A stretch of 64,000 bases of DNA from Metaphire vulgaris (GCA_018105865.1 CM030861.1:8092484-8156483), one strand, 5' to 3'. Counted from the stretch's first letter, positions 11,878-23,885 are shown. Numbers and translations: made by a program. The notes: generated by a model not told the origin, from the letters alone.

Positions 11878-12867
11878 TTGAGCAGATTCTACAATCAATA
11901 ACACATACAAGCAACGACCGTTAATGTAATTTATTATAACTGCTAGAAAACAGAGCTTTGTATTTCACAAAATAATACTATAAAATAGTATACTAATATA
12001 CAGTAGTACAATACTAATAATACCATAAAATAGTATAGTAATATAATACAATACTAATATTAATAATACTATAAAATAGTATAGTAATATAATACTGCAC
12101 AGAAACTATAATACTACAGAAATGGCTCTAAAGATAAAAGGGAAGTCAATTAAATATCTGCTTTTCTAACGTAGCCAAACAAAACTACCGGTACCCAGCA
12201 TCGTAACCTAAGGGATACACTGACCATTGCCTGGCAAACAACATCGCTCCTCGACTATACTTTTATCAAGATAGACTAAGCGGTCCTAAAAATAAGCAGC
12301 TCCTACAGTACTACTTCCTAAAAGCTCTATAATCTATATAAATCCACGCGAGCTTACTGCTTGCTTGCTTGCTTGAGGTGATCAGACCTTTGCATGCAAC
12401 CAAAGCCTTCTATATATAGAAGGCTTTGATGCAACTCGAGTGGTCCTTAACATTGTAGGCGTACAAGTTTATGCTGCCTGCTGGCAACTAGTGTAGCATC
12501 AGCATGGCGTCACATAAATTACAGATTTATATAATTATATTCGTAGAAAATAACACAGGCAAAACACACCCAGGAAACTTCTCGAGATAACAAGTTATCG
12601 CATTCTCAGCATTAACGAATGCCGGAGATGTCAACCCGGACGCAACCCAAGTGCTCCTTAATTGGGGAGCAAAAGAGAACGGTCACGTGCCACTCTACGG
12701 GACAATAGTAATTATTGAAGCGGTATGAGGATCACAGGTTGTACCGTTGTAACTTGGTTGTTTGTTGATTTCATAAGTGTTGCCAGAAAAATCTTTTAAA
12801 ACTGGTATCTTCTTGAATAAAAATCTAGTAGAAACGTGCCATTGGTACGTAACGTTAGCGTTCCATA
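11878..12867. other. 5' flank of CTSA-like gene
   Basis: Intergenic. The presumed promoter and 5' UTR of the minus-strand CTSA-like gene lie here, but no TATA or initiator element can be assigned with confidence. A string of repeated AATACTATAAAATAGTATA phrases spans 11970-12100, and a perfect palindrome lies at 12402-12431. Confidence 0.4.
12402..12431. repeat. Perfect 28-30 bp palindrome
   Basis: AAAGCCTTCTATATATAGAAGGCTTT reads the same on both strands, with an uninterrupted centre; it is described as two 13-base halves, AAAGCCTTCTATA and its reverse complement. It lies about 0.5 kb upstream of the CTSA-like start codon. Confidence 0.9.
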
Positions 12868-14107
12868 ACGTTTCGGTTTTTCGGGGCATTTCGAATGTCG
12901 AATGCTCTAGAATAAAATTGAGGCAGAATATATTGACAATTCTAGTACGGTTTGACTCAGCTAAGCTGGGGACACAAGAAAATGTGGTTCTAATTTGTTT
13001 CATCAATCTTCTGAATATTGCATATCTATAGCCTACTGTAGCACTAATCCTTGCATTCTCCAATGTCAAACAGGGTATCAAATATATAGTATTTTGTGGT
13101 CGATAAAACTTGAGATACAAGAAACCAGCTATCCCAAGACCCTCCTTATCTCTCATTCGATTTTAGTAGACATTTGACAGAGAACAGATTTCTGACAGAC
13201 TTTGTATAGTGTCGTTTCAAATGGCTCACCATTTTTCGGGGCATTTTCAATGTTCTAGAATAAAATTGAGACAGAATATATTGACAATTCTAGTACGGTT
13301 TCACTCAGCTAAGCTGGGGACACACGAAAATGTGGTTTTAATTTGTTTCATCACTCTTATGAATTTTGCATATCTATAGCCTACTGTAGCACTAATCCTT
13401 GCATTGTCCAATGTCAAACAGGGTATCAATTAGATAGTATTTTGTGGTCTATAGAACTTGTCATACAAGAAAGCAGCTCTCTCAAACCCCTCGATCATTA
13501 TCTCTCATTCGATTTTGTAGACATTTGACAGACAACAGATTTCTGAAAGACTTTGTATAGTGTCGTTTCAAATGGCTCCCCATTTTTCGGGGCATTTCGA
13601 ATGCTCTAGAATAAAATTGAGGCAGAATATGTTGACAATTCTAGTATGGTTTGACTCAGCTAAGCTGGGGACACACGAAAATGTGGTTTTAATTTGTTTC
13701 ATCCCTCTTCTGAATTTGCATATCTATAGCCTACTGTAGCACTAATACTTGCATTGTCAAATGTCAAACAGGGTTTCAATTGTATAGTATTTTTGTGGTC
13801 GCTAAAACTTGAGATACAAGAAACTAGCTATCTCTAGACCCTCCTTATCTTTATTTGTAGACATTTGACAGAGAACAGATTTCTGAAAGACTTTGTATAG
13901 TGTCCTTTCAAATGGCTCACCATTTTTCGGGGCATTTCGAATGCTCTTGAATAAAATTGAGGCAGAATATATTGACAATTCTAGTACGGTTTGACTCATG
14001 CAGCTAAGCTGGGGACACACGAAAATGTGGTTCTATAATTTGTGTCATCAATCTTCTGAATGTTGCATATCTATAGCCTACTGTAGCACTAATCCTTGCA
14101 TTGTCGG
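12868..14107. repeat. 348-bp tandem array, about 3.5 copies
   Basis: The landmark 'gcatatctatagcctactg' recurs near 13020, 13368, 13718 and 14065, giving spacings of about 348, 350 and 347 bp. Each unit also carries TTTTTCGGGGCATTT and CTAGAATAAAATTGAGGCAG. Copies differ by scattered substitutions and small indels. Frames cross the array on both strands (for example 12695-13156 minus), but none resembles a known protein and none is conserved between units. Confidence 0.9.
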
Positions 14108-14155
14108 AAGCCAAGGAGGTCGTATAGCAGTCAATATAAGTACATGCTGCTCCAA

Positions 14156-14156
14156 T

Positions 14157-14206
<50 letters not shown>
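14156..14206 (+). repeat. (AAT)n microsatellite
   Basis: About 17 AAT units immediately after the tandem array. Confidence 0.95.
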
Positions 14207-14208
<2 letters not shown>

Positions 14209-14398
14209 GGTTCAAATTAGTGGTTCAGTAGGGTCTGCCCTGTGTGAGATCCACTGTTGTACCCACCCAAATCTAGTAGAGTAAGTAGACCTATATGTTA
14301 TAGTACAGAGGTTTATTTTGACAACATTTAACACTCGTAGCCATTACTACCTTCTCGTCCAGTTCATTCCATCTGTCCACCACTCCTGCACTAATAAG

Positions 14399-14566
14399 CA
14401 GGGTGCGATTTGTGACCTGGAGCAGTGGGGGAATATGTCGAGCTTGGGGATGTAGTTGTTGGAAACTGTAGCAGTAATTGGGGGATGTAGTGGTGGGGGC
14501 TGTAGCGGTAGGGGATGCAGTTGGGCAGTGGGGAAGATTCCCCTTCCCCTCGCACATCGCGCCCTG
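14399..14566. mobile_element. hAT-type MITE family B, copy 2
   Basis: 168-bp element with ends CAGGGTGCGATTTGTG / CACATCGCGCCCTG and a perfect 8-bp duplication CTAATAAG (14391-14398 and 14567-14574), matching nTnnnnAn. Confidence 0.92.
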
Positions 14567-14694
14567 CTAATAAGTGATGTTTGCATCTCCCAACCCGTTT
14601 CTTAAAGTAGTGTGGTAACATTATGTGGGTGACATAGAACACAGGCCGTAAAACACAATAAAATATACATTAAATGAGATCTTATTCACTAGCC

Positions 14695-15427
14695 CAGTGT
14701 CTCGCAAACTGTGTGCCGCGGCACACTAGTGTGCCGCTAGAGATTCCAGCTGTGCCGTGAAAGAATTTCAGAATTTTACTATTATTTTAATTTTTTTGTT
14801 CCTTCCTAAAAATTTTGCCGGATGAGCAAGTGTAAAAATGGCGTCATATATAGAACCTCACACCAGCCTGCGGCACAGCTTACAATACAATATATCGGAC
14901 ATCCATTTTTTTATATAACGTTGCGCGCGCAACGATACAACTGCCAGAAATTAACGTCTTTCGTTGACGTCACCGTCCTTGCGACCTTTACAATGTAAAA
15001 ACAACAGCGTCTGAGCGCGCAAGGATACATTTGACCCAATTACCGTTTTGAAATTATTACATTGCATGTGTTGAGATGTTGCAATAGTAGGGTAACTATA
15101 AGTATAGTAACAGTTGAATTTGATGCTTTTACCGAGATTTAGCCCTATGAAATTTGAAATGGATAAATTTTTGGCAAGATCTGAGAAAATGCAAGGTGAA
15201 AACGACACTAAGGAAAACAACGGCGAGAATCTACAGTCTATGAACGTTACTTTCGCGTTTGTTACATCTACATATCATTATATGTGACTGCAGACCCGGC
15301 AGTTCCTTAATAAAGAACACTCAATTTAATAAATTGTTGGTTGGTTTTGTAATTTTATGAAGAATGTGCCGTGAAAAAAATTTGTTCTGTTTAGTGTGCC
15401 GCGAGGTAAAAAGTTTGCGAGACACTG
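14695..15427 (+). mobile_element. hAT element remnant (733 bp) with transposase N-terminus
   Basis: Terminal inverted repeats CAGTGTCTCGCAAACT / AGTTTGCGAGACACTG and a perfect 8-bp duplication CACTAGCC (14687-14694 and 15428-15435). Next to the termini are paired GTGTGCCGCGGCACAC-type sequences. On the plus strand at about 15149-15240 a short frame begins MKFEMDKFLARSEK, like the N-terminus of ZBED5-type hAT transposases. The rest of the transposase is missing, so this is an internally deleted copy. Confidence 0.88.
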
Positions 15428-15534
15428 CACTAGCCAGTAATTAAGAATAGTGGGAGGCATCATCATTTATACAAGTCAATTTGATCGAACCCACCTATAC
15501 CCAGTAGGCACGGCAACGTTTAGTAAACGTTTAA

Positions 15535-16490
15535 AGTAAGTTGAAATAAGTTTAGATGTCGCTAAACTATGGCTAAACGTTACTACAACGTTTAAATGCT
15601 AACGTTTATTGTACGTTCGCATCTAAATGTTGTATCGACGTTGAGATGTCAACGTTTATTAAATGTTTGACTTGAAACGTTGATACAACGTTTAAATGCT
15701 AACGTTAACTGTACGTTCACATCTAAATGTTGTATCAACGTTGAGATGCCAACGTTTATTAAATGTTTGAATTGAAACGCTGATACAACGTTTAAATGCT
15801 AACGTTAACTGTACGTTCACATCTAAATGTTGTATCAACGTTGAGATGTCAACGTTTATTAAATGTTTGAATAGAAACGTTGATACAACGTTTAAATGCT
15901 AACGTTTGCTGTACGTTCACATCTAAATGTTGTATCAACGTTGAGATGCCAACGTTTATTAAATGTTTGACTTGAAACGTTGATACAACGTTTAAATGCT
16001 AACGTTAACTGTACATTCACATCTAAATGTTGTATCAACGTTGAGATGTCAACGTTTATTAAATGTTTGAATAGAAACGTTGATACAACGTTTAAATGCT
16101 AACGTTTGCTGTACGTTCACATCTAAATGTTGTATCAACGTTGAGATGCCAACGTTTATTAAATGTTTGACTTGAAACGTTGATACAATGTTTACATGCT
16201 GACGTCTATTAAACGTGTGATTTGAAACGTTGATACAACGGTTATATGCTAACGTTTATCGAACGTATGGCTAGAAACGTTGATACAATGTTTACATGCT
16301 GACGTCTATTAAACGTGTGATTTGAAACGTTGATACAACGGTTATATGCTAACGTTTATCGAACGTATGGCTAGAAACGTTGATACAATGTTTACATGCT
16401 GACGTCTATTAAACGTATGCTTTGAAACGTTGATGCCACGTGTATATGTTAACGTTTATTGAGCTTACGGCTTGAAACGTTGATACGTTT
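15535..16490. repeat. Left subterminal array, 100-bp period
   Basis: The phrase GAAACGTTGATACAACG recurs at 15681, 15781, 15881, 15981, 16081 and 16181 (coordinates of TGATACAA), an exact 100-bp period. From about 16181 to 16431 it recurs every 50 bp. The (TAAG)n retrotransposon tail at 16503-16625 interrupts the array, and array-like sequence resumes to about 16760. Confidence 0.95.
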
Positions 16491-16502
16491 ATATGCTAAC
16501 GT

Positions 16503-16625
16503 AAGTAAGTAAGTAAGTAAAGTCTCGTAAATTTTTATAGCGCTTTCAAAAGAAACACCGTAGTAGCTGCTTATTCCTAGGCGCTCAATCTTAGTATGAA
16601 ATAGCTAAAGATAAAGGTGGGTGGT
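16503..16625. mobile_element. (TAAG)n 'atagcgct' tail inserted in the left array
   Basis: (TAAG)n, then TTTTTATAGCGCTTTC and 'ggcgctcaatctta'. It splits the ACGTT array, so it arrived after the array formed. Confidence 0.65.
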
Positions 16626-17138
16626 CATTCATGCAGGGTCATTTAATCCAAAGGGTCATTAATTGTGGTTAAATTTAAAAGTATAGTGTAGACGTTCACA
16701 TCTAAAGGTTGTATAAATGTACGTTGAAATGTCAACGTTTATCGAATATATATGACTTGAAAATTTTCAAAAACGATATAACAAACATTAAATATCGTGC
16801 ATAATTAAAAATTTAGTAGCAATTAATAAAAAATAACTAAGTTACTCAAAATCCAATGACCCCTCCCGACAATGCATGCGTGCGTAATGTATGGATGGCC
16901 CTCCGCTGTTTACCACGCTGAATGAATTCGATAATAATAATTGTAATAATGGGAAACTGTCAATCCGAACCCATATCGATCGAATCACTTGAAACTAGTT
17001 TTCCGTATTAAACGGAAGTGAACTAATTTATACTTTAACTTTAATTAATTGTGTCCATTATTTTGGCAAAAATTAGTATTTAACTTATTATACTTCTATG
17101 CGTTTGATGTTGAAAGCGTAGCCTACATATGAGCTCGT

Positions 17139-17385
17139 GTAGAGATGTCCATGGGTCCATTTTTAACAACCCAATCCAACCCAATCCATCAAATCCCCAA
17201 CCCATATATATGCCGGTAATTATAGGGCTATTTTACCCAACTCCACCCACCGTAAAACATTGCAATTTCTTAAACCATATATGACCCAACCCAAACCACC
17301 ATTAATATGGAAAAGTCTGACACAACCGAATCCAACCCAACCCAGCCCATATGGGTTAAAACCACCCATGCATAGACATGTGTTT
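17139..17385. mobile_element. TAGAGATGTCCATGGG-terminus repetitive MITE
   Basis: Ends GTAGAGATGTCCATGGGT / ACCCATGCATAGACATGTG enclose many AACCCAACCC and CATATGGG phrases. The layout resembles the GGGTAC-rich element at 47235-48122, whose ends are TAGAGATGTGCGGG. Confidence 0.6.
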
Positions 17386-17649
17386 ATTCGATAGATTTCA
17401 TTTTATGCTATAGCTCTTAATCGAAGATAAGTTCTTTGTTCTTGTTCTTTGCGCGGTTTCCTCATCGCAACCGCGTGTCCACCTAATTGTTCCAGCATTC
17501 ACCAAAAAAACGTTGTTGCTGCTTTGGTGGCTATATTGCATACCTGCGTTCTATCTTTGCGGCTACAATGAAACATATATGCGACTGTATAGAATTTGCG
17601 GCTGCATGCACCAAGTATGTATAAAATTAAAATAGACTTCATACGAGCT

Positions 17650-18310
17650 GTTAATTAGAGCCGCCTTCGTCCCTACCTTTATATTAAAACTGCTTCCGCT
17701 ATAGCTACTTCCATAGTTCACTCTAAGCTAGACTACTGCAACTCACTGTTTAACAATCTTCCAAAAAGCTTCCATACGCAAATTCCAATTGATTCAAAAT
17801 GCCTTAGCTCTTGCAGTAACTAAATTACTTAAATTCCGCCACATTACACCATTACTCAAATCTCTACACTGGCTGAAAAAGCAGAACGCATTGAATATAA
17901 ATAATATCGATGACTTACAACTCACTTCATACATCAAACCCAGTCTATCTACGAAATCTGATAATTCCACAACATCATCGATCTCCTTATTCTCATGTAA
18001 CTCTCCTTTGTCCTCTGAATCAATCATCTCTCAAAATTTGCAATCGTGCGTTTTCATATGCTGCACCAGAACTTTGTAATACAATTCCAGCACCCTCCGC
18101 TGTCTACATCATATGGTCAATTTAGGTCAAATAATAAATTCTGAGTCACAATTTCTCTCCCCTCTTGCAATATCTCCTAAAGTTTTTTTTTTTCTAAACT
18201 AAAATCATTTCTCTTCAAAAAATCATTTGCCCCTATAGCTGTTTACCGTCCCAACCACAATGATCGACTTTCGGATTAAATGACCCTGCACGAATGACCC
18301 CACCTTTGGC
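17650..18310 (+). mobile_element. CR1/L2-like LINE C-terminal fragment and 3' tail
   Basis: Several frames together give the usual end of a CR1/L2-type reverse-transcriptase ORF: HSKLDYCNSLFNNLPKS, then IQNALALAVTK, then HITPLLKSLHWLK, and later SYAAPELCNT. Frame changes near 17765 and 17890 show decay. The 3' part runs through poly-T to 'gaatgaccc'. It lies inside the 11.1-kb element. Confidence 0.75.
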
Positions 18311-18654
18311 TATAGTTATTTCACACTAATATAAGCTGGTCTAAGTATCAAGCGACAAGCGTTCTCTATATATCTATTTATGTCAAATCACGATTTCGCA
18401 TCCAGCGGGCTATTTTGGCATCCAAAATTCAGCGTTTTTGGCATCCAGGTAGAAAAGGACTTGGCTCCACTGACTTTATAAGTAGTATTTAGCGAAGAGA
18501 TCCGGATCTCTTCGCCCCCTGACCAGGGGCTGGGTCCTGGACCCCACTGGGGCTCTGCCCCAGACTCCCTTTAAAAGTTATTTAGCCTAATGCACTCATT
18601 GCGTGTGGAATAGTAATTCTAACGAATTCTAATGTTGTAAAAGTAAAAGTTGTT

Positions 18655-18760
18655 CAGCTTCAGGGCTAGGGTTATCCCTAGGTTAGATCTAGGTTAGGGT
18701 TATCCCTAACCCTAACCCTAGAGTTAGGGTTAGAGTCATCCCTAACCCTAACACCCACTC
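18655..18760. repeat. Telomere-like (TTAGGG/CCCTAA) degenerate repeat
   Basis: Alternating blocks of GGTTAGGGTTA and CCCTAACCCTAA face each other, giving a palindromic interstitial telomere-like patch inside the 11.1-kb element. Confidence 0.8.
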
Positions 18761-18915
18761 TCAGACGTCTGGCGCCGCCTCTGAATGCACGTGATGCTTG
18801 GCGGCGATTGATCAAGGCGCATAGAAGAAGCGGCCGGGGGTCTATATGTGGCGGATGTTGTATAGGCATCGATTGACGACAGTCTACTGCTATAATTTAG
18901 AAGTTACAATTGTAG

Positions 18916-19565
18916 TCGGCCCGCCGAGAGAAAATCCATGGCCCCGGGACAAAAGGTCAATCCGGGCCCCTACCAAGTTAGAAAATTGGCGATGTCCTTT
19001 TTTCAGTATGTTACAAGTTTTACGGTCCGTTTAACAAGTTTTACGGACCCCTGCCAAGTCAGAAGAATTATAAATTGGTGAAGACCTTTTTAAAATTGTT
19101 TTCGTGCACAGCACGGTTTCAGTGAGTAACAAGATTTACGTACGATCCGACCCGGGCCTCCTACACAGTGCACTGGTTAATTAAAGTACTTTTCAGACGT
19201 GCCGGCCCTCCCTAATTTTCATCCGCCACTAAATTTCTTTAATTTCTTCCAAAACTTTAGAACTTAAAAAACCGGCCTTTCCAAGTTTGCGAAAGTGTTG
19301 ATGATTTTTTTGCTTATCAGGGTCTTTCGGATCTTCAAAGTAGTCGCATATAGTGGTTTGGATCTCATGCCAGACGTCCCGGATCTCTTCTCAGACGTCC
19401 CGGATCTCTTGCCAGACGTCCCGGATCTCTTGCCAGACGTCCCGGATCTCTTGCCAGACGTACCGGATCTGAGATCCGGCAAGATCTGGCTCACTTTAAG
19501 CCCTGCCTCTACAGGTCGCCTGACCCCTGTGCATTTGTCCCCTGCCCCTCTCGGCGGCCCTGTTA
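18916..19565. mobile_element. Composite MITE, GGCCGCCGAGAG-terminus family
   Basis: The left part begins CCCGCCGAGAGAAAATCC and the right part ends CCTCTCGGCGGCCCTG. This is the inverted pair that also bounds 29098-29449, and its left end reappears at 43300. Inside is a tandem array (19366-19470). Confidence 0.5.
19366..19470. repeat. 21-bp tandem repeat, about 5 units
   Basis: Units of CCAGACGTCCCGGATCTCTT. Both strands are open across it (on plus, repeating PDVPDLL), but it sits within a transposable element and is not a recognisable gene. Confidence 0.9.
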
Positions 19566-19689
19566 AAAGTCTTGATTTACACAAATTAATTGATCCCAAT
19601 GATTGGTCTGCTTCATAGAAACAGCAATTGCTACTTATCATCTTCCATGGATTCTATGCAACTGAAAAACTACGTGAACGAAAAAAGCT

Positions 19690-19695
<6 letters not shown>

Positions 19696-19750
<55 letters not shown>
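19696..19750. repeat. (AT)n microsatellite
   Basis: Uninterrupted alternating AT. Confidence 0.97.
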
Positions 19751-19752
<2 letters not shown>

Positions 19753-19914
19753 CGTATGCATTGAGGGGTCGGATTTGAGAGATTTATCCTATGTACGCAA
19801 TGTGCAACCTGGGCGAGGGCTTGAAAATTTGACTTTGTTTGCGTGCGTACTATATGGACGGCCCTTGCATATTTGAACAATTTGTATAAAAGCTAGATAG
19901 TGTGTAGCCTATAT

Positions 19915-20047
19915 AGGGGCTGTCCATATAGTAGGTACGAACTGAAGGGAGGGGTCGAATTTGGGAGATTTTTCCTATGTACGCAATGTGCAAAGGGGAG
20001 AGGGGTTTGAAAATTTGACTTTTTGCGTACTGACTATATGGACGGCC
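19915..20047. mobile_element. GGGGCTGTCCATATAG-terminus MITE
   Basis: Ends GGGGCTGTCCATATAG / CTATATGGACGGCCCC. A truncated relative lies at about 19773-19865, with the same 'tacgcaatgtgcaa' interior. Similar 'gggctgtccat' termini occur at 20158, 39836 and 48831. Confidence 0.65.
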
Positions 20048-21382
20048 CCATGTCTGGATTTAATGCATTTAATTTTGAAATTTTCGTTTTTAAGCATTAT
20101 GGAATCACAGCCATGTAATTTTGATCCAATTTTACAGTCAGTTGATAACGATGGGCTAAGGGCTGTCCATTATTTACGTTACGAACGTAAAATCTATGGC
20201 TTTTAAAGAAAAAATAAATGTTTTATGTAGAAGGAAGGAGATAGCTAAAATGTCTAAAAAATTACAAAGTAGAAACTTGAAATCTAAATGCCTCTAAGTG
20301 TCTCTAGCTACGTAACAGCCTCTGTATTGGACTTAGTCTTTGTAATTTTGTATCTGGACGGCCGATTGATCTGACTGATTGATCTGATCGAGTGATTCAC
20401 TGATTTGTGTCGACATCGGGTGAGCAGTTGGCGGGCGTTCCGGCTCTGCATATATCGGCGTTTGCTGTGAAGTCGGCAACAGCGAATTCGTATATCTGTC
20501 CAAAGAAGCCTAGCTAGATAGAACATCTGGAAATGCAACCTCGGTTAGAGAAATCAAGAATTTGACCAACTTAGGCCAGTGGTTCAGGTCCTGTCTTAGC
20601 GACCCACATCTGACCGGGGCTGCCGATAACTATCGATGGTCCCGACCTGACACCTCTGTCCACTGCGCCCAACCGCCCATCAGCCGTCAGCCAACTAACT
20701 GCCCAGTAACCATGACTGTTTAATAATTGCCTTGCCCAGTAACAAGGCTATCGGTTGGTCAGCCAGTGACTCACTCATTCGAGTCTGTCGTGTTAGAGTA
20801 GACATATCACACTTATATTCAGTGCTTATTTTACTGATTTTACTGATTTATTTTATTGATTTCTCATACCTTATGCGTTAATAGTATTAACTGCTTGCAT
20901 TAGTAAATTTGTTTGCTTGTCAGCATAGAGTGACGAGTATTGTTAAGAGCGTAAACAGATATAGGTTACTGTGCATAGTTTTCGGATTATTCTCAGACAT
21001 TTGGGATTACTTGTTCTGCAATGGATTCAAACTCGTGGATTTACAAACGGACATTCTAACTCGTGGATTTACAAACAGTTACACCAGTGTATATTCAAAT
21101 TCATTCACAAATCCAACAACAACATTTCATAGTTATCCATTTCGACCTAAATAATAAGAAACTATGTATTTATTTAGGCTTCCATGATCTGTCACAGGGG
21201 AGGAGAGACGCAGGCATCTGTTTAAACAGAGAACTGGCAGGGCAGTTAATGTCAGGTAATTAGTGCTTCTTTTTGAATCGTCGGTCTGTCGACGTCAATT
21301 TTAGTGTCAGTTCTGCAACCGCTGGTAACCCTGAATTCGTTGGCCTCGGTTATCCATCTGTCGCTGCGCAGTCTATCTTCGG

Positions 21383-21671
21383 TTAGACGGAAGCTAGAGC
21401 GAATCTAATTAGAGGTTCTGCGTCGCTTTGTACCATCTTCGAGTAAACTTTCGTACGTAGGCGAGGGGTGAATCCGAGCTCTGACCGACTGACCCACCTC
21501 GAGTGGGGGTTTGGTTCTGGTTCTTCTGTAGTAATAGAACTTTTGTTTAATCTTGTTCTCTTCGACAGACTCATCTCGGGGTCGATCAATGAGGTGCCGG
21601 GTTCCGGCCCACTTTAACCACTGTCTTGAATCCTGATCCTGTTGGGGGTTGTCCATTTCGTACGTACACAC
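21383..21671 (-). pseudogene. Ty3/gypsy retrotransposon integrase C-terminal remnant
   Basis: A minus-strand frame reads ENKIKQKFYYYRR, then PPLEVGQSVRAR. This is the pattern at the C-terminal end of many Ty3/gypsy integrases (KQK.YYD.......L..G..VR). No protease, RT or RNase H is seen. The stretch from about 20300 to 20815 (minus-strand start TGTGATATGTCTACTC) may be part of its LTR, but I could not find a second LTR. Confidence 0.5.
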
Positions 21672-21719
21672 TAGGGGGAAGGAGAGTTTGTTATTATATT
21701 TGAACGCAGTACATTCCTA

Positions 21720-21729
21720 ACAGAGAGAG

Positions 21730-21769
<40 letters not shown>

Positions 21770-21848
21770 TGACATACATGTAGACAGACAGAGGCAAAGA
21801 CAGATACGCAGTATCTAGCAGACGCTAGAGAGAAACAGAGAAAAAGGC

Positions 21849-21881
<33 letters not shown>

Positions 21882-21942
21882 TGACAGACAAAGAGAGAGA
21901 GACAGAGAGAGAAGAACAGAGAGAAAGAGTGTGTGTGTGTGT

Positions 21943-22006
<64 letters not shown>

Positions 22007-22020
22007 AGAAAGAGAGACAG
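21720..22020. repeat. (GACA)n/(GA)n low-complexity tract
   Basis: GACA, GAGA and GTGT runs. The Ser/Leu- and Arg/Glu-rich frames across it are artefacts. Confidence 0.95.
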
Positions 22021-22536
22021 AGAGACAATGCCCGGGTTACTTTGCTTTCTACCCGGGTTGAAAAAGTTGAAGAAATTATGCTTTGATTTTTTGGGTTTTC
22101 TTACTTTTGCACGCCAATTGCATGGTTACATAATTTATGGACATGCCCTTGGTCAGCTGCCCAGGTTAAGTTATCTGACTATGACATAACCCAATTTTGT
22201 ATAGGCTTACAAATTGTCAATAGCATGCTCAAATTATGTTTTTAATATTATATATACAGGTAAAAAGGCTTGCAAGATTAGGTGGCGTTACCGTTCGTGA
22301 CAATGTTGCCAATGTGCTGCATGTGTAAGTGAAATTATATAGTCATCAAGTCGTTATATATACTACTTTTTGTATTGAACCAATGCAAGCTCAGTTATGC
22401 GTGGAGATATTTTATAGCGTCAAAGTGACTTGGTGTTAGCATGTTCATATAAACACATGTGTATCTTATCTTCTTAGCTCTTATATAGCCTGAGATATAG
22501 CCATTTTAAAAAAATCACAGTATTCCATTTTGAAGA

Positions 22537-22883
22537 CAGAGGCGTCATTTGGGGGGGCTGGGGGACCACGACCCCCAAGGAAATGAAAATATTAATTTAT
22601 AATGTATTAATGTGCAAAAAACAGGAAAACAGGGACGTCATTTGCATTTGGGGGAAGGTCAGCAGCCCCTAAAGCCGCCCTAAAGAAGGAGTGCTTGATG
22701 TCGAGTAATCTGAAGTAACTAATCGTAAAAAAGGACTGACAAGCAAAAAAATAAGGTCGTCAACTTTTTTGCAAACTCGTCAGGTCGAAAAATTGCAAAA
22801 ATTCAAAAATATTGCAAAAAATTGAAAAGTTGCAACAAAAATTTCTCGCCCCCCCCCAAGAAAAGTGTTAAATGACGCCACTG
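22537..22883. mobile_element. hAT-type MITE family D (CAGAGGCGTCATTT)
   Basis: 347 bp with ends CAGAGGCGTCATTT / AAATGACGCCACTG and a perfect 8-bp duplication TTTGAAGA (22529-22536 and 22884-22891). It lies between the first two DUF4806-like exons. A related terminus starts at 22631, suggesting a nested or composite copy. Confidence 0.85.
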
Positions 22884-23789
22884 TTTGAAGAACGTTCTTT
22901 CTACAACTAAATACCCAGTACAGTGTCGACTTTTAAAATGTCATTACGCTGTAAAGAGGTTCATAAAGATTTCTTATGGGAATTTCTTTCATGCTGTTCT
23001 CAGATACTATGATGAGCGCGATGAGCCTTCGTGGACGAAAAGGAAAATTGGCGTTTGAGTCGATGGAGGTTGCATCGATTATAACAGGTTAGCAATAACT
23101 GTCTTTAACTGCTAAGCTTTTAAAGACACAATTTCACTGCCAGTGACGCAGACTAGAAGCATTAAAATTTGGAATTGATCGATGTTGTTGTAAATTTTAA
23201 ATTTTCGCTACTCTGCTGGAGGATTGTGTTTTTTAATCGCTAATATTGACTTTAATATATATTCTGGAATATATCTGTGCACTTCCATATGGTTGAATAT
23301 TATTTTTTGGCTTCATAATTAAATTTTAAAATAGAATATGTTATCACTGAAATATAATCTGTTGTCGCTCACTCTATTACCGTTTCAAACATCAATTTAA
23401 CAGTTACTGCAGGTCATTGCTCTTTCTAGCTATGTTAAATAATTGCTCCACACTAACATCGGCTGGCACTATTCGTCTAGTGCTGAGCTCGTGAGTTGAT
23501 GCACGATTCGAAGCACAACTGGACTTCCTTTGATCTCTACATCTTTTAAATGCAATGACTTGCTGCCCTTTGGATAGGATCTAAGGGTTCACGCTATGAA
23601 ATTAAGACAATTCTGTCAAACAATAAATTCCTCACTACTGTGATCTAGAGTTAAATTACGTATCTAATTTCTGCTTACTTTTTCATAGTCTGCCTCGTTG
23701 CTTCCCAACTCCAAGTCTGACTGATCACTGGAATTGACCTTGCCTGGCTGACCACAAAGCTTCGGATATGGCTATTTTAACTGTATACA

Positions 23790-23885
23790 GATTAAGCGCG
23801 TAGGGATAAGCAGCCTATATACGGCACCCGCTTACGAAAGCGCTATAGAAATTCACGAGAATTTACTTCCTTACTTACTTACGTT
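23790..23885. mobile_element. 'atagcgct' (TTAC)n retrotransposon tail, inverted
   Basis: GCGCTATAGAAATTCACG followed by (TTAC)n, the reverse orientation of the copy at 11330-11480. Confidence 0.6.

Noticed and set aside
12695..13156. 153-codon minus-strand frame
   Set aside because: It runs across the 348-bp tandem array, the frame is not kept in the other units and no family is recognisable.
19264..19641. Repetitive PDVPDL / SGTSGKR frames
   Set aside because: They come from a 21-bp tandem repeat inside a composite MITE.
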